In this document: positions 41,793 through 51,111 of the stretch, piece after piece
Layout of the letters: each line of letters begins with the position of its first letter
Numbering within the stretch: the stretch's first letter is position 1
DNA from: an uncultured Bacteroidales bacterium
GTDB taxonomy: Bacteria; Bacteroidota; Bacteroidia; Bacteroidales; UBA932
Assembly (NCBI GenBank): GCA_900316045.1
Contig: ONBM01000004.1
Coordinates: forward strand, 1 to 51,208
Reading direction: 5' to 3'
Length of the DNA stretch: 51,208 nucleotides
The notes under the pieces: generated by a model
What the model saw: the letters and a program-made list of their open reading frames with translations, nothing else
What the model was told of the DNA's origin: nothing
The model's database searches: none
Translations under genes and position numbers: made by a program

Positions 41793-43139
41793 TTATGCGC
41801 TAATGTCTGCGTTTGAAAATGCTAAGGTAGGAATAAGTTTTGACATACATCGTCTCGAATCATTTCCTGCCGCCTCAAGACTATTCCACAAATCCAGGAA
41901 ATTCCCAGTCAGAAGGGCCTCCCTGACTGGATGAACGATTTTCCCGTTTCGGAACAGGAAGCCTTCTATTCCGAAGGAAAATGCACCGGTGGAAGGGTTG
42001 CTGTTGCCCCCATTGAAGCCGGTTATGAGAATTCCTTCGCCAATATATTCAAGGATTGCATCCCTGCCCCCACTTACCCTATATGGTAACAGCAACGGCC
42101 TGGAAGGGGTGCTGATGGTAGGAGCGATGCCCATCTTGTTCGCCATGTAAGTGCTGACGAAATATTCCTTTATGATGCCATTCTCGATGATTGGAGCCTT
42201 GATGGCAGAAACCCCTTCTGCATCGAAAAGCCTGGAGCCGTTTTCCCCCTTTCTGCGAGGGTCATCAATCACGCAGAGACCCTCGCAGAATACTCTCTTA
42301 TTGAGCGAATCTATTAGAAAAGACCTTTTCTGATTGATTGAATATGCATTCAAGGCGCTCAGGAGAGGATTCAGAAGGGTTGAGGCGCAGTTGGGGTCAA
42401 CGACGATATCATATTTCCCGCCTTTGACGCTTTTCGGACCGGCCTGAGACATCGCCAATGAATATGCCTTATTCGATATATTCTTAAAATCCAAATCATT
42501 CAGCCTGGAGGCTCGGTCCCACCAGTAGCCGCTGAACTTGGCTCCTGCCACATCTTTTATGGTCGATTCGCATCCGTAGCTGAAGCTGGTTTCCGACTGC
42601 CGCGCACGAAGCCCCTGAGTATCGAGGACGAGCCTGTCGCTCACGGAGTCAGAATATTCCCCCTCTTCCGAAATCAAAGATTTGTCTTTATATTCATTGA
42701 AGATGGAGGATTCCAGAGCCGTTTTCTTTCGCTGCTCGGGCGTGACGGCAGCATATTCATTGTCGCAAAGCCCCAATTCATCGCCATTGATGGCATCTTT
42801 GGCCGTCCTGGAAGGGTCTGGCAGATCGTTGCACCTGTCCTCCTCGAGCAGCCTCGCGGCACGGATGGACTCTTTTACGAAATCGTCCAGATGGGCAGCA
42901 TCCAGCCGGTTCGTCGTGAAAGTCCCATATCGTCCATCCACGAAAACATTCAGTGAGAGCCCCCTGTCGAGGCAGTGCGTGACGCTATCCAGCTCGCCGT
43001 TCAGTGTCTTGAACTCGTCTGAAACGCTTTTGGCGACCGATGCCCTGGCTTTCTGGGCGCCATATTCGATAGCTTTCTCCAAGCATCTCTCAGCAAACCT
43101 TATTTCTTCTGCTGTCAGCAATAACTTTTCGTCAATCAT
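41793..43139 (-). CDS. pmbA: PmbA/TldE subunit of the TldD/TldE protease
   Basis: 448 residues. The modulator-of-gyrase family is recognised by GLSLNVFVDGRYGTFTTN near the start and above all by the C-terminal GFNGGNSNPSTGAFSFGIEG. TldD and TldE form a heterodimeric metallopeptidase that unfolds and degrades small peptides (for example processing microcin B17). The TldE subunit lacks the HExxxH site, as here. It follows tldD by a single base, in line with a fixed stoichiometry, and slyD follows after 7 bp. Confidence 0.94.
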   Translation of the reverse strand: MIDEKLLLTAEEIRFAERCLEKAIEYGAQKARASVAKSVSDEFKTLNGELDSVTHCLDRGLSLNVFVDGRYGTFTTNRLDAAHLDDFVKESIRAARLLEEDRCNDLPDPSRTAKDAINGDELGLCDNEYAAVTPEQRKKTALESSIFNEYKDKSLISEEGEYSDSVSDRLVLDTQGLRARQSETSFSYGCESTIKDVAGAKFSGYWWDRASRLNDLDFKNISNKAYSLAMSQAGPKSVKGGKYDIVVDPNCASTLLNPLLSALNAYSINQKRSFLIDSLNKRVFCEGLCVIDDPRRKGENGSRLFDAEGVSAIKAPIIENGIIKEYFVSTYMANKMGIAPTISTPSRPLLLPYRVSGGRDAILEYIGEGILITGFNGGNSNPSTGAFSFGIEGFLFRNGKIVHPVREALLTGNFLDLWNSLEAAGNDSRRCMSKLIPTLAFSNADISA

Positions 43140-43140
43140 T

Positions 43141-44565
43141 TCATTCGCCTCCCACGGTTAAATTCTTGACCAGCACCGTCGGGATGCCGCATGAGACTGG
43201 ACAGCTCTGGCCTTTCCCGCAGGTCCATGACCCCTCATCTATCTTCAAGTCATTCCCAATTGCTATTATGTCAGCAAGGGCCTTAGGCCCGTTTCCAATC
43301 ACGTTTATGTCTTTGATTGGCTGCGTAAGCTTGCCATCCTCGATAAGATAGCCGCTATTTACGAAGAACGTGAAATCTCCCTCGCCAATCTTTACCTGGC
43401 CGTTCGTGAATTCGTCCACGTAAATGCCATTCTTCACGGATGCTATGATTTCCTCCTTGCGGGCATCGCCGCTTTCCATGTAAGTTGCCCTCATCCGGGG
43501 AATCGGATTGAAGCGGAATCCCTCGCGCCTGCCATTGCCGGTTGGAGCGACACCGTAATATTTTGCGCTTATCCTGTCGTGAAGATACGAAGTCAGAACC
43601 CCGTTTGTCACCATCTGCGTGCGCTGGCCTCTAACTCCCTCATCATCGAAATTCACTGCCCCACGGTTGCCAGGAATGGTCCCGTCGTCCACTATGGTAA
43701 TGCTGCCATCGCAGATTTTCTGTCCCATCTTGTCGCTGAAAATCGATTGGCCTTTTCGGTTGAAATCCGCTTCAAAGGCATGCCCCATTGCCTCGTGGAG
43801 TAATATTCCGGAGGCTCCGGAGCCCATTACGACAGGCATCTGCCCGCCTTTCGGACGCTTTGCGGCGAATCGGTCGTCGATTCCTTTCACGACCTCGGCG
43901 GCAATTTCGTCCGCAAGTGCTTCTGAAAGCATTTCCCCGCCTTTCATATAGCTTCGGCTGACGCTCTTCGTTTCCAGTTTCCCATCCTGCATGAACACTG
44001 CGGATGCGTATGCTGTGCCATAAGGCCTTGTGTCGCAAGTCATTTCACCGGTAGAATTGTACATGAGAACGTCAGTGATGGTATAAAAGACCCCTGCCAG
44101 CACCTTGGCTATTCTGGAATCTTTTACGAATATTTTGTCTTGAAGTCTTTCCAAAAATATTTTGCATTCTCCCAGCTGCCAGTCTTTCAGCATCTGGTAA
44201 CGATCTCCGTGCTGCAATATATTCATAGAGCCAGCATTGACAGGTGGAATGTCAGCAGAGCCTGCCGCAATTGCAGAGGCAGCATGCGCAGCCGCTGCCA
44301 TAGATTTCATGTCAGTGTTCTCTGAATATGCGTAACCGGTTTTTTCGCCATTCAGCACCCTGATTCCGGCTCCGTAATCAACGTTGAAGCCTCCGTCGGA
44401 AACTATTCCGTCTCTTAATGCTATGTTTCCGTTGACCGTGTTCTCGAAAAATAAATCGCACCAGTCTCCACCATGCTTAAGAGCTTCGGAAACCAGCTTT
44501 TCCAAGTTTTCCTTCGATGTGTCGAATGCCGAGAGATAATATTCAGTGTCCATCTTCGTTCTCAT
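43141..44565 (-). CDS. tldD: TldD subunit of the TldD/TldE metalloprotease
   Basis: 474 residues from ATG 44565, or 470 from the ATG at 44553 (MDTEYYLSAF), which overlaps the upstream gene less. The zinc site HEAMGHAFEAD is at His257-Glu258 and His262, the HExxxH form proper to TldD. The C-terminal zinc-ligand Cys region GKGQSCPVSCGIP is also present. It works with the adjacent pmbA product in the cytoplasm. Its 5' end overlaps the zeta-like kinase gene by 11 or 23 bp. Confidence 0.95.
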   Translation of the reverse strand: MRTKMDTEYYLSAFDTSKENLEKLVSEALKHGGDWCDLFFENTVNGNIALRDGIVSDGGFNVDYGAGIRVLNGEKTGYAYSENTDMKSMAAAAHAASAIAAGSADIPPVNAGSMNILQHGDRYQMLKDWQLGECKIFLERLQDKIFVKDSRIAKVLAGVFYTITDVLMYNSTGEMTCDTRPYGTAYASAVFMQDGKLETKSVSRSYMKGGEMLSEALADEIAAEVVKGIDDRFAAKRPKGGQMPVVMGSGASGILLHEAMGHAFEADFNRKGQSIFSDKMGQKICDGSITIVDDGTIPGNRGAVNFDDEGVRGQRTQMVTNGVLTSYLHDRISAKYYGVAPTGNGRREGFRFNPIPRMRATYMESGDARKEEIIASVKNGIYVDEFTNGQVKIGEGDFTFFVNSGYLIEDGKLTQPIKDINVIGNGPKALADIIAIGNDLKIDEGSWTCGKGQSCPVSCGIPTVLVKNLTVGGE

Positions 44566-45163
44566 TCCTGCGTCCCTCTTTTTCTCTTACGTAATCCTCG
44601 TTCATTTTCAGAATCTTATCATATTTACGTTTATCGTATATTTTTATGTTGTCGTCACCGCCTTCGGCTATCATCGTGTAAGGCGTCTTGGAATTGTCCG
44701 CAAGCATCCAGTGGTCGCAAAGTGGCATGTAGTCTTTGAATAGATAATACTGGCCCACGTAATAACGTCTTCTGATGGTATCCTCGTCAATATTGTGTCC
44801 TCCTGCTTGCACTCTGGCCTTGACTCTCTTGACTGCCATGTCCGGGGAGTTGAGCCAGAAAAAAAGCAGTGTCACGTAATAGCCTTGTTCCTGAGCAACC
44901 TTTATCATCTTTAGCAACGACCTTGTGGCTAAAGTCGTTTCGATGCAGAAATCCTTCTTCTTAGAGAAGAGATAGCGGATTTTCAGAAGCATGTAGCGGC
45001 TGGCTCCAATCGAAGCTTTTTCTGGATTGAAAGGTGAGAGGCTTTTCGCAAACTCATCCGAATTCACGAACTGAGTGCATTCGAAGATGCCTGGCAGCAT
45101 CGAGTACGATGCAGTCGTCTTTCCAGAGCCATTGCAGCCCGATATGATATAGAGCCTTGGCAT
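44543..45163 (-). CDS. zeta-toxin-like P-loop kinase
   Basis: 206 residues. The Walker A motif GCNGSGKTTA is at 9-18, followed by FVNSDEFAKSLSPFNPEKAS and FCIETTLATRSLLKMI, which correspond to the zeta-type region for substrate and catalytic Asp, then FFWLNSPDMAVKRVKARVQ AGGH-type lid with conserved Arg. Zeta toxins phosphorylate UDP-GlcNAc and are neutralised by epsilon. No small antitoxin gene flanks this one: upstream is a DUF2400 gene (6 bp) and downstream is tldD (overlap). It is more likely a chromosomal housekeeping kinase of unknown substrate. The end is very polar (KEGRRNENEDGH). Confidence 0.78.
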   Translation of the reverse strand: MPRLYIISGCNGSGKTTASYSMLPGIFECTQFVNSDEFAKSLSPFNPEKASIGASRYMLLKIRYLFSKKKDFCIETTLATRSLLKMIKVAQEQGYYVTLLFFWLNSPDMAVKRVKARVQAGGHNIDEDTIRRRYYVGQYYLFKDYMPLCDHWMLADNSKTPYTMIAEGGDDNIKIYDKRKYDKILKMNEDYVREKEGRRNENEDGH

Positions 45164-45169
45164 GTGTTT

Positions 45170-45883
45170 CTATGCTTTCTTTTTTGGATGAGTCACTCCA
45201 TAACCAAATAGCGAAAAATCCCCTTTGCACGGGTCTCCAGGAAATATGTCGGCAAATGCATCCGTTATTTCCTTCACCGTTGCGATGTCCTTCTGCTTCC
45301 GGGAGGTCAGCCCGAGAGCCACTGCCACTTCATAAACGTGTACGTCCAGGGGGATCAGCAGCGAGGCCGGATCTGTGCTTTTCCATATTCCTAAATCCAC
45401 TTTCCCATCGTTGCGAACCATCCATCTCCTCATCATGTTGATTTTTTTATTGGGAGCCTTAGGGTCATCTTTCTGGCCGAAAATCAATGTCCTCATCTGC
45501 GCCTGATTCATCGGTTCAATGCTTTCGCTGCGAAGATATGCTTCTCGCAGGCGAGAGCAGATTGCTGCTATTTCGCTCCACTTCACCGTTCTGTGGATGC
45601 TGCTGTCATCGTTCCTCCAGCCACCGCGCATGACATAATCGTAAGGTTTCCATCCCATCTCGTCAAAAAGCCTGCCGCAATCCCTTACGATCATTGCTCT
45701 CCTGCCCCAAGCGAAATGCGCGGCGAAGATCGCTGCCACCTCTACATCCTGCAGGCAGGCTTTCCCGACCTTCATCGCCGAGGCGAATCGGGTCGGGAAA
45801 GCTATGGGGTCTTCTTGGAAATAGAGCGGGTCGTTGTATGTCTCCGCCCATTCCAGGAGCAGCTGTCTCGTTTCATCGGTCAT
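45170..45883 (-). CDS. TIGR02757/DUF2400 family protein
   Basis: 237 residues. The family, common in Bacteroidetes and Epsilonproteobacteria, is recognised by DPIAFPTRF near the start, AAIFAAHFAWGRRAMIVRDC, MMRRWMVRNDGKVDLGIW and the C-terminal SLLIPLDVHVYEVAVALGL-T and DPCKGDFSLFGYGV. The helical pattern with LDVHV recalls helix-hairpin-helix DNA glycosylases, but no function has been established. No signal peptide. It lies 3 bp after the POT transporter gene. Confidence 0.88.
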   Translation of the reverse strand: MTDETRQLLLEWAETYNDPLYFQEDPIAFPTRFASAMKVGKACLQDVEVAAIFAAHFAWGRRAMIVRDCGRLFDEMGWKPYDYVMRGGWRNDDSSIHRTVKWSEIAAICSRLREAYLRSESIEPMNQAQMRTLIFGQKDDPKAPNKKINMMRRWMVRNDGKVDLGIWKSTDPASLLIPLDVHVYEVAVALGLTSRKQKDIATVKEITDAFADIFPGDPCKGDFSLFGYGVTHPKKKA

Positions 45884-45886
45884 GTG

Positions 45887-47503
45887 CTACGCTTTTTGTG
45901 CCTGGGCCGTCTTTGCGGCTTCATGCGCAGGCTGGTTGATGATGCGTTCCAGCCAGCTGACCATGCCCCACATTACGCCCATCGCAAGCAGGCAGACTAC
46001 CATGAACACAGCCCAGCACATCCAAAGCTTCGGCATCTTGTTCAGCATCACTGGCCCAATCCAGATCAGAAGGTTGCCGCAAGCAGTGGCGCTGAGCCAC
46101 AATCCCTGGCAGATGCCTTGCAGGTTCTTCGGCGCTATCTTTGAGACAAATGACAGGCCAAGAGGCGATATGAATAGCTCCGCTACCGTAAGGAAGAAAT
46201 ATGTGACGATTAACACCCACCACTCGCTCTTCATCGCATCCTGATCGGCAACTGGCAGCGAACGGAAAATTTCTCCTCCGGGAAGGCCCTTCACGGCACT
46301 GAGAACTGTCAGGAATATGTAGGCGCAAGCCGTGATAAACATTCCTATGACGATTTTCTTAGGAGTGGATATCTCTTTGCCCCTCTTTGCCAGTCCTCCG
46401 AAGATAAGCATTATTATAGGGGTAAGCACAATCACGAAGAACGGGTTAACAGCCTGCCAAATCTCAGGCGCCACTTTGGTCGTGTTGACATAGTCCCTGG
46501 CGTAGACAGAAAGCGATTGGCCGTTCTGATGGAATGAGAACCAGAAGAATATGCAGACGCCCAGCACGGCGAACAAAGCCACCATGCGCTGCTTGATTTC
46601 TTTGGCCATCTCTTTGGCTTCCTCTGGCGTGTAGCTTTGTCTTTCAGCAGATGACTTCTTGCCAGGAGTAGGGAATTTGGATTTGGTAGCAAGGAATATG
46701 ATGAGGGAAATGAACATGGCCGCCACAGAAGCGAAGAAACTGTAGTGCACGCCAGTGTTGAACACCTCCAGATAACTGCCGCAAGCAGCTCCCAGATTGC
46801 TGACGTCCAGTCCGCCCGCATTTACCTGGTTCATCAGGTCAGTGAGGTTGGTGAGGTTCTGTGCATTCATTCCGTCAGGGTTGTTGATATACTGATGGCA
46901 AAGGGCTGGCAAAGAAGCATTGTACACCATGCCCTTGACTCCAAGCCACCACTGACGAAGCAGAGGGGCTACGAATGGAGCGATCAAGCCTCCGATGTTT
47001 ATGAATACGTAGAAAATCTGGAATCCGGAATCCCTTTTGCTCTTAGCGATTCTAAGCTCCTCTGGACCTTTCTTCGCAGCCTCTGTCTCCAAGTTGTCAT
47101 ACATCTGCCCGACGATTGCTTGCAGATTACCCTTGAACAGGCCATTTCCGAAAGCAATGAGTGCCAGAGCCAGGCAAGTGAATGCCAGAAGCCATGAATG
47201 ATTGCTCTGCGTGGCCACGATAGGAATCGCTATCAGCACGTATCCCATGGCCATTACGATAAGGCCCCACTGAATAGTGCCTTTGTAATTCTGCTTGTGG
47301 TCAGCTATCAGTCCTCCGACAAGGCTGAGCACGTAGATTGCCGCATAGAAAACAGAATAGATGACTCCGGCTGTTCCCTCGTCCAAGCCGAACTTGGAGC
47401 AGAGAAAGAGGAGAAGAACGGCGTTCATAATATAGTAGCCAAAACGCTCTCCCATATTACTTAAGGCTGCCGCGATAAGCCCTTTAGGGTGGTTCTTAAA
47501 CAT
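45887..47503 (-). CDS. POT-family peptide MFS transporter
   Basis: 538 residues from ATG 47503 (MFKNHPKGLI); the frame is open further upstream only through a TTG. POT signatures are present: NMGERFGYYIMNAVLLLF (the ExxERFxYY motif in helix 1), LIADHKQNYKGTIQW and FYVFINIGGLIAPFVAP. About 12-14 helices with an extended loop between helices 6 and 9. It imports di- and tripeptides with protons across the inner membrane. First gene of a long minus-strand run ending with trkA. The dipeptidase PepD lies nearby, which may process imported peptides. Confidence 0.93.
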   Translation of the reverse strand: MFKNHPKGLIAAALSNMGERFGYYIMNAVLLLFLCSKFGLDEGTAGVIYSVFYAAIYVLSLVGGLIADHKQNYKGTIQWGLIVMAMGYVLIAIPIVATQSNHSWLLAFTCLALALIAFGNGLFKGNLQAIVGQMYDNLETEAAKKGPEELRIAKSKRDSGFQIFYVFINIGGLIAPFVAPLLRQWWLGVKGMVYNASLPALCHQYINNPDGMNAQNLTNLTDLMNQVNAGGLDVSNLGAACGSYLEVFNTGVHYSFFASVAAMFISLIIFLATKSKFPTPGKKSSAERQSYTPEEAKEMAKEIKQRMVALFAVLGVCIFFWFSFHQNGQSLSVYARDYVNTTKVAPEIWQAVNPFFVIVLTPIIMLIFGGLAKRGKEISTPKKIVIGMFITACAYIFLTVLSAVKGLPGGEIFRSLPVADQDAMKSEWWVLIVTYFFLTVAELFISPLGLSFVSKIAPKNLQGICQGLWLSATACGNLLIWIGPVMLNKMPKLWMCWAVFMVVCLLAMGVMWGMVSWLERIINQPAHEAAKTAQAQKA

Positions 47504-47597
47504 ATTGAATAAAAATTTGTGACTCAATAAATATTTCCCCTAATTTATGAATTCTCTCGTTTGCTACCAAATCTTTATGTTTTTCATTCCGTTTTTT

Positions 47598-47605
47598 TAT
47601 ATTTG
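47598..47605 (+). promoter_or_regulatory. -7 box in front of the acyltransferase gene
   Basis: TATATTTG is a perfect TAnnTTTG match, but it ends only 2 bases before the first ATG (47608). The predicted transcription start near 47612 falls after that ATG. Either the true start codon is the GTG at 47626 or the promoter match is accidental. Confidence 0.4.
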
Positions 47606-47607
47606 TG

Positions 47608-48531
47608 ATGATATGTGCAATTATCGTGAGGAAATTTACTGAAATACTACTTGAAGGCTTGATGAGAGCCTTGGCATCTCTACCATTAGGGTTCCATTAT
47701 GCGTGCGCAGGATGCATAGCGTGGATAGTGAAAGACATAGTACATTATCGAAGGAATGAAGTGATGATCAATCTTTCTCGGTCATTTCCCGATAAGAAGT
47801 ACAAAGAACTTTCGGCTATCGCCGACAAGTTCTACAAGCACTTCGCCAATATTATTGTGGAAATGGTCTGGTTCGGAGGATGCCGGAACCCAGAGAGGCT
47901 TCGCAAACAGGGGATAATGACCATGACCAATCCTGAAGTACTTGATAAAGCCTTGGAAAATTCGCATGGAGTTCTGATAATGGATTCTCACTGCGGGAAC
48001 TGGGAACTGCTTGGGGGCATATACGAATACGACCCACGTCCGCAGAGGCATTACGTGATAGACGACGTCGTGGTAGTTTACAAACCTCTTGAGAATAAAG
48101 TCTGGAACGAGGTGATGAGAAAGAATCGCTGCGCCCCCGTCCTTAGGCAAGGCTACAAGGGCTATCTCGGTTCAGGGGAAGTGATGCGCTATGTGATTGA
48201 GCATAAGAATGACAGGAAGATTTACATTTTTCTGAATGACCAGTATCCTTACAGGATCGCTAGGAATCGCGACAGGATAACTTTCATGCATCAGGAGACG
48301 AATGCGATGGAGGCGGCTGCATCGATGGCGCATAAGTTTGGAATGGATGTGCTTTACATGAACATAAAGCCTGTGGCAAGGGGACATTACGAGATGCGGC
48401 TGACTCCGATTTGCGATGATGCTTCCGTGATGACGCCTCAGCAGATAAATCAGGAATTCTTCTCGCTGCTGGAGCAGGATTTGAATGAGGTGCCTTGGAA
48501 CTACCTTTGGAGCCATAAAAGATGGAAATGA
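47608..48531 (+). CDS. LpxL/HtrB-like lysophospholipid (lipid A) acyltransferase
   Basis: 307 residues from ATG 47608. The GTG at 47626 (giving MRKFTEILLEG...) fits both the promoter and the usual family length better. A membrane-associated N-terminus (LMRALASLPLGFHYACAGCI) is followed by the acyltransferase motif HCGNWE (HX4E, at about residue 131) and later YIFLNDQYPY and the lipid A acyltransferase block beginning HQETNAMEAAASMA. It likely adds a secondary acyl chain to lipid A at the inner membrane, complementing the lpx cluster 33 kb away. Confidence 0.88.
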   Translation: MICAIIVRKFTEILLEGLMRALASLPLGFHYACAGCIAWIVKDIVHYRRNEVMINLSRSFPDKKYKELSAIADKFYKHFANIIVEMVWFGGCRNPERLRKQGIMTMTNPEVLDKALENSHGVLIMDSHCGNWELLGGIYEYDPRPQRHYVIDDVVVVYKPLENKVWNEVMRKNRCAPVLRQGYKGYLGSGEVMRYVIEHKNDRKIYIFLNDQYPYRIARNRDRITFMHQETNAMEAAASMAHKFGMDVLYMNIKPVARGHYEMRLTPICDDASVMTPQQINQEFFSLLEQDLNEVPWNYLWSHKRWK

Positions 48532-48544
48532 ATTTAATATATTT

Positions 48545-49582
48545 ATGAATATGAAAATTTTTAAGACTTTGGCATTTTTCTGCCTTGCGCTGACTTTTTC
48601 TCCGGCTCTTGGGCTATCGGCTCAGGACCAGCCCGGAACCATGTCCTATGCCTTGCCGCAGACCACGATTTCGCTTGAAGTAGAGGCAGTCATAGAGCAT
48701 TTTTATGCTGGGCCATATGCGAAATATGCCCAGAAATACCTCGGAGTCCAGGCTCGTGAGGCCAACGGAACCACTACTCACATCAGCAGCATCAAGATGA
48801 CTCCGTACATAGAGGCCGATCAGGCTCAGAGGTACTATGTTAATGCAGGCAAAGATGCCGCTTCCCTGGTGGCTCTGTCTGCACAAGGCCTGATCGCTGT
48901 TTCGGATGGCAGTTTCGGGAAAGGTTCAGAGTTCAGGTTCGCCTCTGCGTCAGGAGCCGATTTTGCAGACAAGGGGGTTAGCTCTAACCTGACTTCCGAG
49001 GCCACGATGCTCTATCGTGGCGTGAAAGGGGAGGAGTCTTTCAACAGGGTTGCCGTGCAGCAGAACATGGTGGTGCAAAAATCCCTTGAGCAGAGGGCGC
49101 AGGAGGCTGCGGACATGATATTCAATCTTCGCAAGAAGAGGGTTCAGATCGTGACCGGCGACACTGATGCAACCTACAGTGGAGAGGCGATGGGTTCCGC
49201 CCTTGCGGAAATCTCTGCTCTGGAGAAAGAATATATGTCCATGTTCATCGGTTACAGCGACCTTCAGACCCAGAAGATCAAATGCGACGTGGTTCCGGTG
49301 AGGGATCAGAAGACCCAGACCTATGTCGCATTCAGGGTTTCAGACACAGACGGAGTGGTTTCGGCCGATAACATGTCTGGCAAGCCATATCTGCTGGAGC
49401 TGGTGCCGCAGAATGTCTCTGCTTCTCAGGGAAAGGCTGCTGCGGCCAAGGGAACCACTGTCATCTATCGCATACCTGCAATCTGTACTGTCAAGCTTTC
49501 AGACGGAGTGTCCTTGCTGCTTCAGGACAGAATCCCGGTTTACCAGCTTGGGACAGTAAGTTACTACCCGATAGGAAAATAA
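48545..49582 (+). CDS. DUF4831 family secreted protein
   Basis: 345 residues from ATG 48545 (MNMKIFKTL); a second ATG is at 48551. Signal peptide ends near SPALGLSAQ. The conserved start (TMSYALPQTTISLEVEAVIE-HFYAGPYAKYAQKYLG) is the hallmark of DUF4831, a Bacteroidetes-specific family of unknown function. The rest is mixed alpha/beta, without membrane helices. A longer frame reaching back into the acyltransferase gene is unlikely. Placed 13 bp after that gene. Confidence 0.82.
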   Translation: MNMKIFKTLAFFCLALTFSPALGLSAQDQPGTMSYALPQTTISLEVEAVIEHFYAGPYAKYAQKYLGVQAREANGTTTHISSIKMTPYIEADQAQRYYVNAGKDAASLVALSAQGLIAVSDGSFGKGSEFRFASASGADFADKGVSSNLTSEATMLYRGVKGEESFNRVAVQQNMVVQKSLEQRAQEAADMIFNLRKKRVQIVTGDTDATYSGEAMGSALAEISALEKEYMSMFIGYSDLQTQKIKCDVVPVRDQKTQTYVAFRVSDTDGVVSADNMSGKPYLLELVPQNVSASQGKAAAAKGTTVIYRIPAICTVKLSDGVSLLLQDRIPVYQLGTVSYYPIGK

Positions 49583-49604
49583 CCTTTTAATTAATACTGA
49601 TAAA

Positions 49605-51062
49605 ATGACTATTAAAGATTTACAACCGAAGGCCGTTTGGGAGAACTTCTACGGTCTCACACGTATCCCTCGTCCATCTAAGCACGAGGCCAAAGTTCAG
49701 GAATATCTTCTCGAATGGGGAAAGAAAAACGGCGTCGACGTGAAGCGAGACGACACTGGCAACATAATTTTCTCCGCCCCTGCCACAAAGGGGTTCGAGG
49801 ATCGCAAAGGCATAATAATGCAGGCTCACATGGACATGGTGCCGCAGAAAACAGCGGACACTAAGCACGATTTTCTCAAGGATCCCATCGAGACTGAAAT
49901 CAAGGGCGAGTGGGTTGGCGCGAAAGGCACCACTCTAGGTGCGGATAATGGAATTGGGGTGGCCATAGCCCTGTCCGTCCTTCAGGATAAAACACTTAAG
50001 CATGGACCTCTGGAGGCTCTCATAACTTATGACGAAGAAACAGGAATGACAGGAGCGAATGCCCTGAAGCCAGGAGTGCTGAAAGGTGACATATTGCTTA
50101 ACCTCGACTCTGAAGAGGAAGGAGAACTCTGCACCGGCTGCGCAGGCGGCATCGATGGCATCGCTGACTTCGCTTACAGGACTTACAAGACTCCCGACGG
50201 GTTCACAGGCTACAAAGTGACGGTCAAAGGCATGAAGGGCGGCCACTCTGGAATGGATATCGCTCTTTGCAGGGCAAATGCCAACAAGGTCCTGTGCAGA
50301 ATATTGATAGCCCTTATCAATGAATATGGAGTCAAGGTCGTCTCCATCACCGGCGGCTCCTTGCGCAATGCCATTCCTTTCGAGGCCGAGGCATGCATCC
50401 TTGTTCCTGTCGCAGAGACTCGTAATGTTAAGGCACTGGCAGAGAGAATATTCGAGGAAATTAAGTTCGAGTACCAATATTCAGATCCGGACATGCTGAT
50501 GCTCTACGACAAGTCACCTAAGCCGGCAGCTCGCTACATTGGCCCTAAGACTGTCCTGGCAGCAGTCAAGGCAATCCTTGCATGCCCTCATGGCGTGAAG
50601 AGGATGAGCGACACCCTTCCTGGCCTGCCGGAAACTTCTACGAATATGGCTATGATAAGGACAGAGAAGGGGCATCTGAAGGTATATTCGCTTACTCGCA
50701 GCTCGATTGATTCTGCGAAGATGTCATATGCCGATTCCATTCGCTACGTGTTCGAACTGGCTGGAGCAAAGTATTCCACTTCCGGTGCATATAGCGGCTG
50801 GGCGCCTAAGCTGGGCACTCCTATGATAAAGGTTCTTGAAGACACATATAAGAAGCTATTCAATAAGGACCTTAAGATCACGGCCACGCACGGAGGCCTG
50901 GAATGCGCTATCATGGGAGCCAAGTATCCTAACTGGGAGATGGTATCCATAGGCCCTACCATCGTGCATCCGCATTCTCCGGACGAGAGGGTGGAAATCG
51001 CTTCCGTCGAGAAGGCCTGGAGGTTCGTCACCGCACTTCTCGAGAACGTCCCTAAGAAATAG
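49605..51062 (+). CDS. pepD: aminoacyl-histidine dipeptidase PepD (M20C)
   Basis: 485 residues. PepD hydrolyses Xaa-His and other dipeptides with two zinc ions in the cytoplasm. Metal ligands are visible: MQAHMDMVPQK (His and catalytic Asp), GADNGIG (bridging Asp), TYDEETGMTGA (catalytic and ligand Glu), LNLDSEEEGELCTGCAGG and the C-terminal THGGLECAIMG with its His. The lid domain (FTGYKVTVKGMKGGHSGMDI) is intact. Ends the operon and is followed by a strong terminator. Confidence 0.97.
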   Translation: MTIKDLQPKAVWENFYGLTRIPRPSKHEAKVQEYLLEWGKKNGVDVKRDDTGNIIFSAPATKGFEDRKGIIMQAHMDMVPQKTADTKHDFLKDPIETEIKGEWVGAKGTTLGADNGIGVAIALSVLQDKTLKHGPLEALITYDEETGMTGANALKPGVLKGDILLNLDSEEEGELCTGCAGGIDGIADFAYRTYKTPDGFTGYKVTVKGMKGGHSGMDIALCRANANKVLCRILIALINEYGVKVVSITGGSLRNAIPFEAEACILVPVAETRNVKALAERIFEEIKFEYQYSDPDMLMLYDKSPKPAARYIGPKTVLAAVKAILACPHGVKRMSDTLPGLPETSTNMAMIRTEKGHLKVYSLTRSSIDSAKMSYADSIRYVFELAGAKYSTSGAYSGWAPKLGTPMIKVLEDTYKKLFNKDLKITATHGGLECAIMGAKYPNWEMVSIGPTIVHPHSPDERVEIASVEKAWRFVTALLENVPKK

Positions 51063-51081
51063 CGAACAAACCATCATATGG

Positions 51082-51111
51082 ACCGCTCGTTTAACCGCGA
51101 GCGGTTTTTTT
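51082..51111 (+). terminator. rho-independent terminator after pepD
   Basis: Stem CCGCTCG (51083-51089) / CGAGCGG (51098-51104), extended by an A-T pair, loop of 8, followed by seven T. A textbook terminator 20 bp after the pepD stop. Confidence 0.9.

Noticed and set aside
44543..45163. Zeta-like protein as half of a classic epsilon/zeta toxin-antitoxin pair
   Set aside because: No small gene for an epsilon antitoxin is present on either side or strand; kept only as an orphan kinase.
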